Assembly: GCA_023614405.1 (NCBI GenBank)
Contig: CM042691.1
Coordinates: 169,728,927-169,792,926, forward strand
Length of the DNA: 64,000 nucleotides
From: Avena insularis
Lineage: Eukaryota; Streptophyta; Magnoliopsida; Poales; Poaceae
Direction of reading: 5' to 3'
The notes under the pieces are model-generated. The model did not search any database. It had not been told where the DNA came from and saw only the letters and a list, made by a program, of their open reading frames with translations. Of this stretch, positions 31,501-42,608 are shown one piece after another; position 1 is the first letter of the stretch, and each line of letters begins with the position of its first letter. The position numbers and the translations under genes are program-made.

Positions 31501-33183
31501 ATAGTACCTATTGCCTCCTTCTTATTCTTGCATCATGGAGTCGCGATTGCATTAATCTGAATCCCAAGTATTGCATAGCCTCTACTTTTAAACCCCACCG
31601 AAGCTTGTTCCTCCATCCCATGAGCCATTACTACAGGAGTTGTTTGAGCCATGCGAGTCGTAGAACAGCATGTGTAGGGTATGTGAGTGTCTGATGGATA
31701 ACGAGGTACCTATACAACTTAATCTGAGTAGTAATGGGATAACTAATGAAAGTGGCATCGGTGAGCCATATTTGCTATTTGGTTTTTCAGGCTCACTTGT
31801 GTCCCGTAGGACCCCGAGTACTTGATTCCTGTTCCTTGAATATTCGCGCTATCCACATCCGGAGGCTTATGAACCCCTGAGCGAGCTTGATTCATTCTTA
31901 TTTCTTGGGGCCACAAACTAGTTTGAGGTTTTATTTACTATCCTGTACTTATGCCATGCTTTCTTGCTTTATTTAAATTGTGAGAGGTATTGCACCTTTG
32001 TGCTTTTGGAAAGCGGAGTGTTTTCGGTGTCGACAAGCCCACACATTTTCGGTTCCTCGTTCACAGCCACCGACGCAAACCTTGAGGCCGTCTCGAGTCA
32101 CTAACTTCGCTATGGTAGCTCAATGGGGTGGCCCCTGAAATATTTCTGAATCCTGTAATTGCTTTGTCGTGATCGCCTCGTTGGGTTTTGATTTGGTTTT
32201 TCCGAGGCATATCGAGTGTGTTGCTATTTGTGCACCCTCAGGTAAAACTTTCAAAGCCGTGTCCGCGTTATGGACGACTTGGAGCACAGTTTCTCGATCA
32301 TAGACAAGCATAACTAAAGGACCGCTTCTAAATTGACTAGACTAGGTACCTGACTAGTAAATAGTGCAACACTCATGGAATGGTTAATAAAACTGCCAAC
32401 GGATGGGGGGTTGTTCGGCCGCTGCCTCGTCGGAACGCGCGGAGGAGGATGGATCTGTGGATATTACCGTTATAATCTTATAATCGTTGTTATTAATTCA
32501 CGGACATCCGTCATCTCTCGTTAGGCGGATGGTTAGTAGTATCTATAGAATTGTTAGGGTTTATCTTTTGCTGCAATTCGTCACCCAGGTTGTGTCCCCT
32601 TTAGAGGCATAAAGACTTGCTGAGTACCCTAGGGTCTCACACGATAAATTATTGGTTGGATGAACAGTACCTCGCAAGATGGAAACTGGGTGGAAGAGAC
32701 GGACGATGTGGGCGACGATCATTCGGTGTAGAGATTCCGGGAACGGGGATCCGTGAGATCTGTGGGCGGGATCTGCTTATTTATGGGGCATCTTATGCCG
32801 ATTTGTTTCTTATCCGTACTCGGATTTTGTCTTCCGCTTCCGCCTAATACTCTGATGTTTGATGTATGAGGAGATATCCTAAACTATTATATCTATCTAG
32901 GATATTTGGATCTTGCCGCATGGCGTTGTTACATTTCCTTTCTTTTTAGATGGAATGGCTCTGATGTACTGTTGTATGGTGGCTTGCATACATACTCATT
33001 TGTGTATGTAGTTGATCCCTTCGCCTGCCGATTACGCCGCCCGTTCTTGTCTCGATGTTTGGAAATGGTTGAGACGGCCAAAAGGTCTACCTGTGAGTGG
33101 CATTTGGGCCCCACCGTACTATTTCAACCATTCCCGCTCATCCAGGCTTGTAACTAGGAGCGTAATTCACCGAGGTAGTTACA
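28526..33183 (+). repeat. Element E 3' LTR
   Basis: It is nearly identical to LTR1, but small indels are concentrated in certain stretches (22640-23050 against 30340-30760, and 23680-24600 against 31395-32320). Palindrome module remnants are at 32235-32275: CCCTCAGG, CTTTCAAAG and GTCCGCGTTATGGAC, each one to three bases shorter than in LTR1. The GAGTAC-type repeat is at 32622-32638. The frames at 29797-30715 and 31266-31694 are LTR sequence, not genes. Confidence 0.92.
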
Positions 33184-33519
33184 TGTGCCACCTGGTTTGA
33201 TTCTGAGGATGAGGGATGAATTCGAAGAGCTGAAGCAAGTAAGGATGACTATGGTAGAGTACCATGACAGATTTCTGTTTCTGTCTAGGTATGCCCATGA
33301 TGAGATTGGTACTGAAGCCAAGAAGAAAGAGAGATTTCTGAATGGTCTGCATGATGAGATGCAGACGGTGCTAGTTAATATTCCATTTGCTGATCTAGAA
33401 GCTTTAGTGGATTATGTTATCCAGATGGAAGGAAAGATCAACCAAGCCACTAAGAACCATAAGTGTCGTATGATGCATCAGCCTGGAACCCCCCCATACC
33501 CCAAAGTATCTCCCTAGTT
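33184..33519 (+). pseudogene. Element B Gag, C-terminal part
   Basis: This is the continuation of gag after element E. Codons before E ending in THV join PPGLILRMRDEFEELKQ, followed by TMVEYHDRFLFLSRYA and FLNGLHDEMQTVL, the second half of the retrotransposon gag domain. The tgtgc at 33184-33188 is the second target duplication copy. A stop lies at about 33517. The frame matches the first half, which confirms that B was split by E. Confidence 0.9.
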
Positions 33520-33957
33520 TGTCTGCAGGATTTGCACCAAGGAACAATAGGACACCTATGACTCGCCCCAACTACCCCAATCGTAGTGGAGGAAACCCGA
33601 GACCTGGAGGCAACAACCATTACAACACTAGCCAATCCCAATAACTTCAACCGTCCACCGCCAAGGCCCACCAACGACACCAACAATACTGCCCCAAGGA
33701 CTGGAAGTAATGTTGTGCCTGTTGTAGGGAAGGACAAGTCCACTCACCTTCTTTGAATGTGGAGTGACGGGTCACTACTCCAATGAGTGCCCCAATAAGA
33801 TTGCTGCCACACCCAATGTCACTGCACCTGCCCAGCAGCAGTGTCGTGTCCAACCTGGAAAGAGATTTGCCCCGAGCAATACGCACAATCGTACTGGCCG
33901 GCTGTTCCTCATGAATGCTAAAGAAGATCAGGAAGCACCAGATGTCGTGCTGGGTAT
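33520..33957 (+). pseudogene. Element B Gag tail with mutated zinc knuckle
   Basis: A Pro/Asn/Arg-rich spacer with stops is followed by TFFECGVTGHYSNECPNK at about 33745-33800. The expected CCHC knuckle begins C-x-E-C. The first Cys position is now Phe, and the remaining C, H and C are kept. The frame resumes open from 33764 and runs into the protease. Confidence 0.8.
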
Positions 33958-34191
33958 GTTTTCTCTTAACTCAGTACTTGCAAGAGTGTTGTTTTATTCT
34001 GGAGCATCGCACTTGTTTGTTATAGAAGAATTTGCATGGACTAGTAAGATTCAACCAACAAATTTGAAGCATGTTATGATAGTTCAAATACCTGGGTCAA
34101 CTACCAAAGCTACAAAACTTTGTAAGGCCGTACCTATCAGGATTCATGGAATAGATTCTATGCCAAGCTAATATTACTTGGAACAAAAGGT
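33958..34191 (+). pseudogene. Element B aspartic protease, catalytic Asp lost
   Basis: VLARVLFYSGASHLFVIEEF corresponds to the retropepsin active site. The catalytic DSGA is YSGA here, so the enzyme cannot cut. The frame stops at 34169-34171, and the C-terminal motif continues in another frame as [20 protein letters not shown] at the start of the next entry. The frameshift between protease and RT also breaks the polyprotein. Confidence 0.85.
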
Positions 34192-35235
34192 TTGGAAGTA
34201 GTAATAGGAATGCATTGGATGTCAAAACATCAAGGACTCATAGATTGTGCCAAGAAAGCCATAACCATGACCAGTAGCACCAGAGTATTAGTTGAGCATG
34301 TGTCTGAGACCCTGCCACGTCAATTAAAGTGCAACAAGAGTTTATCCCAATCAACGCTAGACCAAGTCAGAGTAGTCTGTGAATACCCTGATTTGTTCCG
34401 AGATGAATTACCCGGTATGCCCCCAGATCGGGATATCGAGTTTATCATTGAAATAATTCCTAGAACTGGACCCATAGCTCAGAGACCCTACAGTATGAAC
34501 CCAGCAGAGTTAGTGGATCTCAAAAAGCAACTTGATGACATGATTAGCAAAGATCTGATTCAACCTAGTGCATCGCCATGGAGATCACCTGTTTTGTTTG
34601 TGGATAAGAAAGATGGTGCCACCCGTTTATGTACGGATTACCGGAATTTGAATGACGTCACCATCAAGAACAAATACCCACTGCCGAAGATAGAAGATTT
34701 GTTTGACCAGTTGACCGGTGCCAGAGTGTTCTCTAAGATTGATCTTAGAACTGGTTATCATCAACTAAAAATTCGCGCAACGGATAACCCGAAGGCTGCC
34801 TTCACGACCCGATATGGATTGTATGAATACAAGGTCATGTCTTTTGGATTAACCAATGCCCCAGCTTATTTCATGAACCTCATGACTAACATTTTCATGA
34901 ACTTCTTGGATAAGTTAGTCATTGTTTTCATTGATGACATTCTGATATATTCCAAGTCGGAAGAAGAACATGAACAACACCTAAAATCCATCCTTGGAAC
35001 CCATAGAGAGCATCAGTTGTATGCCAAGTTCAGCAAATGTGAATTATGGTTAAAGGAACTAGGATTCCTAGGACATATCTTGTCAGCCGGAGGAGTTTCC
35101 GTCGACCCTTCCAAGATTAAGGATGTTGAAGAATGGAGAGCCCCAACCACTCAAACAGAAGTTCGTGCATTTCTTGGATTAGCGGGATATTACCGCAAGT
35201 TTGTTGAAGGATTTCAAGCATCGCAAGGCCGATGA
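34192..35235 (+). pseudogene. Element B reverse transcriptase, open over 347 codons
   Basis: This is the best-preserved frame of the window. It has the end of protease ([18 protein letters not shown]), the linker [13 protein letters not shown] and RPYSMNPAE. It then has the RT core with [50 protein letters not shown], the catalytic box [13 protein letters not shown] (FIDD) and [16 protein letters not shown]. The thumb follows with [15 protein letters not shown]. The frame then shifts by one base near 35222, just before the FSKIARPM position, and RNase H continues in the next frame. The RT could still have been functional by residue content. Confidence 0.93.
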
Positions 35236-35837
35236 CTCGGCTGTTGAAGAAAGACAAGAAGTTTGAATGGACGGACAAATGTGAAGCGAGTTTTCAAGAG
35301 CTCAAGAAGAGATTGATTTCAGCCTCAATTTTGATCATGCCGGATATCACGAAGTCCTTTGAAGTGTATTGTGATGCATCCAAGATTGGTATCGGATGTG
35401 TGTTGATGCAAGGAGGCAAAGTAATATCCTATCTGTCCTGGCAACTGAAGCAGCATGAATAGAATTACCCCACCCATGACCTACAGTTAGCCGTCGTAGT
35501 TTTAGCCTTGAAGACATGGCGTCATTACCTCATGGTTAATCGCTGTGAGATTTATTCAGATCACAAGAATTTGAAGTATATTTTCACCCAGAAAGAGCTG
35601 AATATGAGACAAAGGAGATGGATAGAGTTAACCAAGGATTATGACCTTGACATTTACTACCACCCCAAGAAGGCCAATGTGGTAGCGAAATCTCTTAGTA
35701 GACTGTCGTGTAGATTAAACACCATTATTATGAAAGAGCAGCCAAGTTTGTATAAGGAGTTGGAGGATTTCAGAATAGAGCTAGTTAGCGAAATATTCCT
35801 AGCTAGTATCGAACTTCAACCCACTTTGATCGATTAG
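35232..35837 (+). pseudogene. Element B RNase H
   Basis: [22 protein letters not shown] leads into RNase H with Asp in VYCDASKIGIG. A TAG follows at 35461-35463 after LKQHE. Next comes HDLQLAVVV, where the expected catalytic Glu of DLEL is Gln, then [12 protein letters not shown] with Asp kept. In [13 protein letters not shown] the usual Asp of ADALSR is Lys. Two of the four acidic catalytic residues are gone. A stop at 35835-35837 separates it from integrase. Confidence 0.88.
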
Positions 35838-36461
35838 ATAAAGGAAGCTCAGAAAGGAAATGCCAGTATTGATGGAATTAAGCTTCATATCGGTATAGGG
35901 AAGGTACCCGGATTCACAAAAGATGAAGAAGGAGTTATGTGGTATAAGGGAAGAATCTGTGTGCCAGCAGATTCAGAGTTGAAACAAGTTATTTTGAAAT
36001 AGGCCCATGATACTCTTTATTCTATTCACCTGGGAGGAACGAAGATGTATTAGGATTTAAAGGAGCAATTTTGGTGGCACAAAATGAAGAGAAAAGTCGG
36101 GAGCTACATAGCCAAGTGTGATATATGTCAGAGAGTCAAAGCGGAACACCAGCGACCCGCAGGACTTTTGCAACCTTTGCAAATTACAGAATGGAAATGG
36201 GATTCAGTCAGAATGGATTTCATCACCCGTTTACCTACATCTAGTAGATGAAATGATTATATTTGGGTAATAGTGGATAGACTTTCCAAAGTATCCCATT
36301 TCATACTAGTCAAGACCACTTACCAAAGCGCGAAGCTAGCGGAGTTGTACATATCTAGAATAGTCAGTTTGCACGGAACCCCCAAGACCATTGTATCAGA
36401 TCGAGGAACCCAGTTTACCTTGAGATTTTGGTAGAAAGTCTAAGAAGGTTTAGGAACCAAG
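35838..36461 (+). pseudogene. Element B integrase zinc-binding domain and core
   Basis: It is readable in one frame with about five in-frame stops (near 36000, 36051, 36249, 36432 and 36441). The HHCC domain is AHDTLYSIHLGG and CDICQRVKAEHQ. The core has Asp in MDFITRLP and Asp in SDRGTQFT, and the Glu lies in GQTERV at the start of the next entry. DDE codons are kept but the product is not translatable. Confidence 0.88.
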
Positions 36462-37271
36462 ATGCACTTCAGCACCGCTTATCACCCCCAGACAGATGGA
36501 CAAACAGAAAGAGTAAACCAGATACTCGAGGAGATGTTGAGAGCTTGTGTATTGGAATATGGATTTAAATGGGAAGACTTCCTGCCTTTCGCAGAATTCT
36601 CATACAATAACAGTTATCAAGCCAGTTTGCAAATGGCCCCATTTGAGTTTTTGTATGGAAGGAAGTGTTGTACCCCCCTGAATTGGTCGCAAGTAGGAGA
36701 GAGTCAGATCTTCGGACCAAATATCCTACGAGAAGCCGAAGAGAAGGTTCACAAGATCTGTGAGCACCTCAAGACTGCTCAATCCAGACAGAATAGTTAT
36801 GCCGACAAGAGACGACGAGATCTAGACTTCAATATCGAAGACTTTGTTTATCTCAAAATATCACCTTTGAAAGCAATGCAACGTTTCCAACTCAAAGGAA
36901 AGCTTGCACCTAGATATATTGGACCTTTCAAGATTTTAAGTCGCAGAGGAGAGGTATCGTATCAAATAGAATTGCCAGAAGAGATGTCAGCCGTGCATGA
37001 TGTGTTCCATATCTCGTTACTTCGGAAATGCTTAGAAGTTCCAAAGAAGATAAAAGTTTTCAGGAAAATCAATCACATAGACGTGGAAATCAACCCGGAC
37101 TTAACCTATCATGAAGTACCCGTGCATATTTTGGAAGAATCTTTCAGGACTACCCGAACCAGAAATATCAAGTTTCTCAAGATCCAGTGGAGCAACGATA
37201 CCGAAGAAGAAGCCACTTGGGAACACGAAGATTACATGAGGACTGAGTTTCCCAATATTTTTAATTCCTAG
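36462..37271 (+). pseudogene. Element B integrase C-terminus with chromodomain
   Basis: This 269-codon open stretch is in the same frame as the preceding core. It begins HFSTAYHPQTDGQTERVNQ, which holds the catalytic Glu, then FAEFSYNNSYQASLQMAPFE. The GPY/F-like module is KLAPRYIGPFKILSRRGEV, with VHDVFHISLLRKCLEVPK after it. The chromodomain is IKFLKIQWSNDTEEEATWE. The stop is 29 bp before the PPT. By family knowledge the chromodomain guides integration into heterochromatin, consistent with the nested setting here. Confidence 0.92.
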
Positions 37272-37299
37272 TTTTCCCTGAATCTCGGGACTAGATTCT

Positions 37300-37317
37300 G
37301 TTTAAGGGGGGAAGTAT
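37300..37317 (+). promoter_or_regulatory. Element B polypurine tract
   Basis: A purine run (aaggggggaagta) ends directly before the TGTAACACCCC start of the 3' LTR. Confidence 0.88.
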
Positions 37318-38072
37318 TGTAACACCCCAAAAATATTAATGAGGATCAATTTCTACTTAACCAAAATTAGGGTTAACAACATCTTTTATTAATTAAACCT
37401 TATCTTAATGCTTGTGTGTATGAATGTTTGAAATGCCATGTTTGATTGTTGTAAATGGTGAGAAATGGTTCAAATATCAAAACCATATCATCTAGGTCAT
37501 TTCCAAAACATATCAAAACAAAAGAAAATTAAAATATGAATCTTATGACCTAATGGTCATTTTTGGAAAAGTTAACGACTAGCTCACTTTGAGAATCTCT
37601 AGCAAGTGATCTCAAACATAAAAAATTCTACTTCTTTTCTCCCCTTGATATACCTAGTGAAACTAAACACAATGGAGCTTTCCAACCTTGCAGAAACAAA
37701 TCCAAACCCATTTGAGAGGCAATTCAAAATTGAATCTATCTTATGTATCAAGATAGCCATTTTTGGAAAACCACTCAAACTTTCACCACTTAGTGAATCC
37801 TTGCACCCAAAGATTACCAAGATTAGTACCAGAACACCCACCAAAAATCACTGGAAAATATGATCATTTAGTGTTTGCGGCCATTAGATCAAACACCTGG
37901 TGATCATAGTACAACCTCAACCACTATACATTGTTTTGATAAATCCTTGGATCATCTTTCTGACCTCACCAAGCTCACACAACGTGCCCTTAACTCCCTC
38001 AGTACCAGCCCGTGTGATGGAACCCCTCTCACTCGACCAATGGAGTAGTGTCGACTGTACCCAAGCTCACCT
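37318..38072 (+). repeat. Element B 3' LTR, part 1
   Basis: It starts TGTAACACCCCAAAAATATT and resembles the reverse complement of solo LTR C from 13343 downward, including aaaattagggttaacaa. It is interrupted after cacct (38068-38072) by element D. Confidence 0.9.
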
Positions 38073-39944
38073 TGTTGGAGATATGCCCTAGAGGCAATAA
38101 TAAGAGTAGTTATTCTTATATGTTTGTGTTTATGATAAATGTTTACATTCATGCCATAATAGTATTAAACGGAAACATTAATACTTGTGTGATTTGTAAA
38201 CTAAATTAGAGTCCCTAGTAAAGCCTCTTTATAATACTATCTTGTTTGTTGATAGATGATCGTGGTTTCCCGGTCATGAATATTGAGATGTTATTAACAA
38301 CAAGATCATATCATTAGGAGAATGGTGTGATGGACATACTCCTATAGATAAGAGTAGCATAAAGATCAAGTCATTTCAATAGTTCGTTTCATATAAGCTT
38401 TCTGATGCATAGTAACCGAATTCCTTCAACCATGAGATCATGCTAATCACCATCACTGGAAGGATGCTTTGATGAAATGAAACACCACACCATAACTGGG
38501 TGGCTATAAAGGTGGCATTGAGTGTTCGAAAAGTATGTGTTGAAGCACATGGATCAAGAGTGGGATTTTTCCATCCATATGACGGATAGATATACTCTGG
38601 GCCCTCTCGGTGGGATGTCATCCAATTAGCTTGCAAGCATGTGAATGGCTCACAAGGGATCACATATCACGGGAATGAGAAAAGAGTACTTATCGGTAAT
38701 GAGGTTGAACTAGGTATGTAGAGATATTGACGATCAGACCTCAGATAAGTAAACTATCGCGAGACAAAGGGAAATTGGTATCGTATGTAAGTGGTTCATT
38801 TGATTGCAAAGTAATCGTATAAGTATGTGGGAGCCATATGAATTTCAAGATTCCTCTATTGGTTATTGATCGGAGAAGAGTCTCGGTCATGTCTGCATAA
38901 TTCACGAACCGTAGGGAGACACACTTAAGGATTTGATGTTGTTTAGTATATATGGAATGTAAGTAGGGATACCGAATGTTGTTCGGAGTCTCGTATGGGA
39001 TCCGGGATATCACGAGGAGGTCCGGAATGGTCTGGAGAATAAGATTCATATAAGGGAAGTCCAATTCCGGAGTTCGGGAATGATTTTGATGTTTTCATCG
39101 GAGAGGTTCTAGAAGGGTCTAGAAGGTTCACCGGACCGGAAGGGGAAGGGTACATGAATGTGTCATGGATAAGTGGAATGATTGAATTATGTCCTAGGTC
39201 ACTTGGTTGGGCATCTGCAAGAAATAAATTAAGCTCCAAATTGAAAGTCAAAAGGCAAGTTTGAAAAGTCAAACTCGGACAATGTATCCTGGTGGAGGAA
39301 GGAAAGAATCCTTCTTTCCCTCCACCACAAGCCAACTAGGATAGGGAGTTGCGGAAGGATTCAAACTCCCCTCTCCCAAGCTGCCCTCCCTCTCATAAAT
39401 AGAGGGGAGGGGGTGCCCCAAGGACACACAACCAGCCTCTCCCCACCTAGCCGTCGCACCGCCGCCCCCCGGTGCCACCGCCGCACTGCCGCCGACTCCA
39501 CCTCCTCCTCTCCGGCCCTCTAAACCCTAGATCACCGGAAACCCTAATTCCCACCATAAGCTGCTCCGGCTTAGGCGAAGCCCTGCAGGACCTTCCCTCT
39601 ACTTTCGACACCACGCCGTCGTGCTGCCGGAATCGTGAGGGGAGAACTACAACCTTCGCTGCTTGCTGGAACAAGGTATAAGAAGGTCTTCATCGAGTAC
39701 CGAACGTGTGACCGACTCCGGAAGCGCTGCCGGAACGCAGCGCCGGAAGAATCGTCTACGCGACCTTGAGATCGGCAAGTGTACGACTACATAACCCACA
39801 AGAATCTGCTCTCATTAACCGCTTTGGAATCTTCGAGGGTGAGTACTCTAATCGACTCGTTGCTACAATCTAGTAGATAGATCTTGGCTTGTTTGTGTGC
39901 ATGCGGTAGAATTTTTTTTGTTTTCCATGATACAAACCCCTATA
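38073..39944 (+). repeat. Element D 5' LTR
   Basis: This is 1872 bp, TGTTGGAGATATG to ACCCCTATA (final CA mutated to TA). A TATA-like cataaatag lies at 39394-39402, followed by the GC-rich leader. The part from about 38950 matches the truncated LTR2 closely. Confidence 0.9.
39394..39402 (+). promoter_or_regulatory. TATA-like box of D LTR1
   Basis: cataaatag is followed by a GC-rich start region. The same box occurs in LTR2 at 42045-42053. This is the position of the LTR core promoter in this family. Confidence 0.6.
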
Positions 39945-39945
39945 G

Positions 39946-39958
39946 TGGTATCAAAGCC
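39946..39958 (+). promoter_or_regulatory. Element D primer binding site
   Basis: TGGTATCAAAGCC has one mismatch to the usual TGGTATCAGAGCC and lies 1 bp after the LTR end. Confidence 0.88.
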
Positions 39959-40790
39959 GTGTCTATATGTAGATTTGTTGCGCAAGTAGAACACAGTGGT
40001 CATTGTGGGAATTGATTCTTTTGTTTTCGATTGCTTCTTGTGTACTTTGCATCTTGGGGGATGGTGGGATGAAGCGGCCCGAGCTAACATTACATGACAT
40101 CATTCATGAGACTTGCTCCACTCTTGACATGCAACTTGTATTGCATAAGTGGCTTTGCGGGTGCCTGTTTCTCCCAACATAGTTAAGATTCAATTTACAA
40201 TGGGTGATTGACAATACTATTATCAACGTTGTGGTTCTTGATCGTAAGTTAGAACGACACTTACTGAAATCCCCAAACAATGTAAAACATGCAAATAAAA
40301 TTAGAGGCGTCTAACTTTGTTTTGCAGGGGTGTGATGTGATGTGATATGGCCATGATTGTGATTATATATGATGTATGCAATGTTACTTATTGTAAGTCG
40401 GCAACCGGCAGGAGCCTTATGGTTGTCTTTTAATTTCGTTAAGACCTACGTGTCTATTAATTTCGTTAGGACCAGATTTGCTCATGCAGAAGCTAAGGTT
40501 TGATCTTGACGAGCCTAGCATGTGCAGACATGGTCTCGGAACACGGATCAACGAAAGGTAAAGCATGAGTCATATAGTAGATATGATGAACATGTTGATT
40601 GTTCGCCTTTGAAACTACATCATCTCTCGTGATGATCGGTTTTGATGTGGTGGATTTGGTTCGTGTGATCACTAAAACAATGCAAGGGATATTGTTTTGA
40701 GTGGGAGTTCACCTACATAAATTCAACTATTAATTAGAACTCAATTTGTCATAAACTTAGTCTAAACTATTGCAAATATGTTGTAGATCA
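39959..40790 (+). other. Element D 5' leader, no gene seen
   Basis: This untranslated leader is shared with element G in reverse (about 54061-55150). Examples are the stretch near 40020-40080 and the gtgatcactaaaacaatg block near 40670. No coding feature is supported. Confidence 0.75.
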
Positions 40791-41592
40791 ATGGCGGCCC
40801 CTACCATCAATTTTAATGCATTCCTAGAGAAAGAAAGTTTAAAAACAATGGAAGAAACTTCGCGGATTGGTTTCGCAACTTGAGTATTTTCCTCAATGCT
40901 AGTAATTTGACCTATGTGCTAGATGCACCACTGGGTGACCCACCTGCATCTGATGCTACCGATGAAGTAAAGAATGTTTACCCCGCTCAGAAGAATCAAT
41001 ACTCCACAGTTCAGTGTGCTATCTTGTATGGTTTGGAATCAGAGCTTCAGAAAAGGTTTGAGAACTTTGACCCACATGATATTGTTCGTGAACTCAATGA
41101 TATTTGAGGCTCACGTGGCAGTTGAGAGTTATGAAGCTTTTGAAAAGTTCTTTAACTGCAAGATGGAAGAGGGTAGCTCCGTCAATGAGCATGTTCTTAA
41201 GATCTCTGGGCATCCAAGTAAGCTCCAAAGCTTGGGTATAGTGATTCCTAATGCTTTGGGGATTCACCGCGTCCTCCAATCACTACCACCGAGTTACAAG
41301 AACTTTGTGATGAACTACAATATGCAAAACATGGAAAAGTCGTTGCACGAACTCTTATCCATGTTAAAGTCTGCATAACTGGAGATAAAGAAAGAGCATC
41401 AAGTGTTGATGGTCAATAAGACCACCAAATTCAAGGAGAAAGGCAAGTCTAAGAAAAAGGGAAACTTCAAGAAGGGCGGTAAGAAAGTTACCGCACGGGC
41501 GAAGAAGACCAAGGCTGGGCCTAAGCCTGATATTGAGTGCTTTTACCGCAAGGGAGAAGGTCACTAAAAGCGGAATTACCCTAAGTACTTGG
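40791..41592 (+). pseudogene. Element D copia Gag, frameshifted and cut
   Basis: The start ATG at 40791 gives MAAPTINFNAFLEKE. A frameshift at about 40848 leads to FADWFRNLSIFLNASN, LTYVLDAPLGDPP and ILYGLESELQKRF, the N-terminal copia gag domain. A second shift near 41100 leads to SYEAFEKFFNCKMEEGSSV, then LPPSYKNFVMNYNM. A basic Lys-rich stretch is followed by a zinc knuckle reading CFYRKGEGH-stop-KRNYPKYL. One Cys is Arg, another is Tyr and Trp is a stop. Just after it the element breaks off into LTR sequence. Confidence 0.88.
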
Positions 41593-42608
41593 GGGATTTA
41601 ATATGGAATGTAAGTAGGAAGACCGAATGTTGTTCGGAGTCTTGCATGGGATCCGGGATATCACGAGGAGATCCGAAATAGTCCGGAGAATAAGATTCTT
41701 ATAAGGAAAGTCCAATTCCGGAGTTTAGGAATGATTTCGATGTTTTCATCGGAGAGGTTCTAGAAGGGTCTAGAAGGTTCACTGGGCCAGAAGGGGAAGG
41801 GTACATGAATGTGTCATGGATAAGTGGAATGATTGAATCATGTCCTAGGTCACTTGGTTGGGCATCTGCCAGAAAGAAATTAAGCTCCAAATTGAAAGTC
41901 AAAAGACAAGTTTGAAAAGTCAAACTGGGACAATGTATCCTGGTGGAGGAAGGAAAGAATCCTTCTTTCCCTCCACCACAAGCCAAGTAGGAGAGGGAGT
42001 TGGGGAAGGATTCAAACTCCCCTCTCCCAAGCTGCCCTCCCTCTCATAAATAGAGGGGAGGGGGTGCCCCAAGGACACACAACCAGCCCCTCCCCACCTA
42101 GCCCTCGTGCTCCGTCGCTGCCCCTAGCACCTCTGCCGCCGCCACCCTAGCTGCCACCCACTCCACCTCCTCCTCTCCGGACCTCTAAACCCTAGATCGC
42201 TGGAAACCCTAATTCCCACCATAACCTGCTCCGCCTTAGGCGAAGCCCTGCAGGATCTTCCCTCTACTTTCGACACCACGCTGTCGTGCTGCCGGAATCG
42301 CGAGGGGAGAACTACAACCTCTGCTGCCTACTGGAACAAGGGAGAGGAAGGTCTTCATCGAGTATCGAACGTGTGACTAACTACGGAAGCGCTACCGAAA
42401 ATCAGCGCCGGAAGGATCGTCAACACGATCTTGATATCGGCAAGTGTACGACTACATAACCCACGAGAATATCCTCTCGTTAACCACTTTGGAATCTTCA
42501 AGGGTGAGTACTCTAATCGACTAGTTGATACACTCTCGTAGATAGATCTTGGCTTGTTTGTGTGCATGCGGTAGAATTTTTTTATTTTCCATACTACGAA
42601 CCCCTACA
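41593..42608 (+). repeat. Element D 3' LTR, 5'-truncated
   Basis: From the shared tatggaatgtaagtagg it follows LTR1 position 38950 onward to the end accccctaca-type terminus at 42608. Its first ~0.87 kb is absent. Confidence 0.9.

Larger units (their letters stand above)
20853..33183 (+). mobile_element. Element E: LARD-like retrotransposon with 4.6 kb LTRs
   Basis: This 12.3 kb element inserted in B's gag has the perfect target duplication tgtgc (20848-20852 and 33184-33188). LTR1 is 20853-25464 (4612 bp) and LTR2 is 28526-33183 (4658 bp). A met-tRNA PBS and a PPT bound a 3061 bp interior without any usable frame. The LTRs start TGTAGCATCCC and end GAGGTAGTTACA. Long LTRs with a short non-coding interior fit the class of large retrotransposon derivatives. 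The interior nevertheless keeps fossil Ty3 pol motifs (see separate entries). The LTRs are almost identical over long stretches, so the insertion is recent relative to its neighbours. Confidence 0.92.
38073..42608 (+). mobile_element. Element D: BARE/Angela-like copia, pol deleted
   Basis: It is flanked by the perfect target duplication cacct (38068-38072 and 42609-42613). LTR1 (38073-39944) starts TGTTGGAGATATGCCC, the hallmark of BARE-1/WIS/Angela LTRs, and has their usual ~1.8-1.9 kb length. A met-tRNA PBS, a leader and a decayed gag follow. The sequence then jumps at about 41593 into the middle of the second LTR. All of pol, the PPT and the first ~0.87 kb of LTR2 are missing, so an original ~8.7 kb element is now 4.5 kb. 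Confidence 0.92.

Noticed and set aside
20853..33183. Assignment of E to the barley LARD Sukkula
   Set aside because: LTR and interior lengths are similar, but the terminal sequences I could compare from memory do not match. No family name is claimed.
38376..39335. Minus-strand frames in D's LTR (and similar frames at 41699-41986, 49192-49452 and 56446-56666)
   Set aside because: They recur because they are shared BARE/Angela LTR sequence. LTRs of this family do not encode proteins in these frames.
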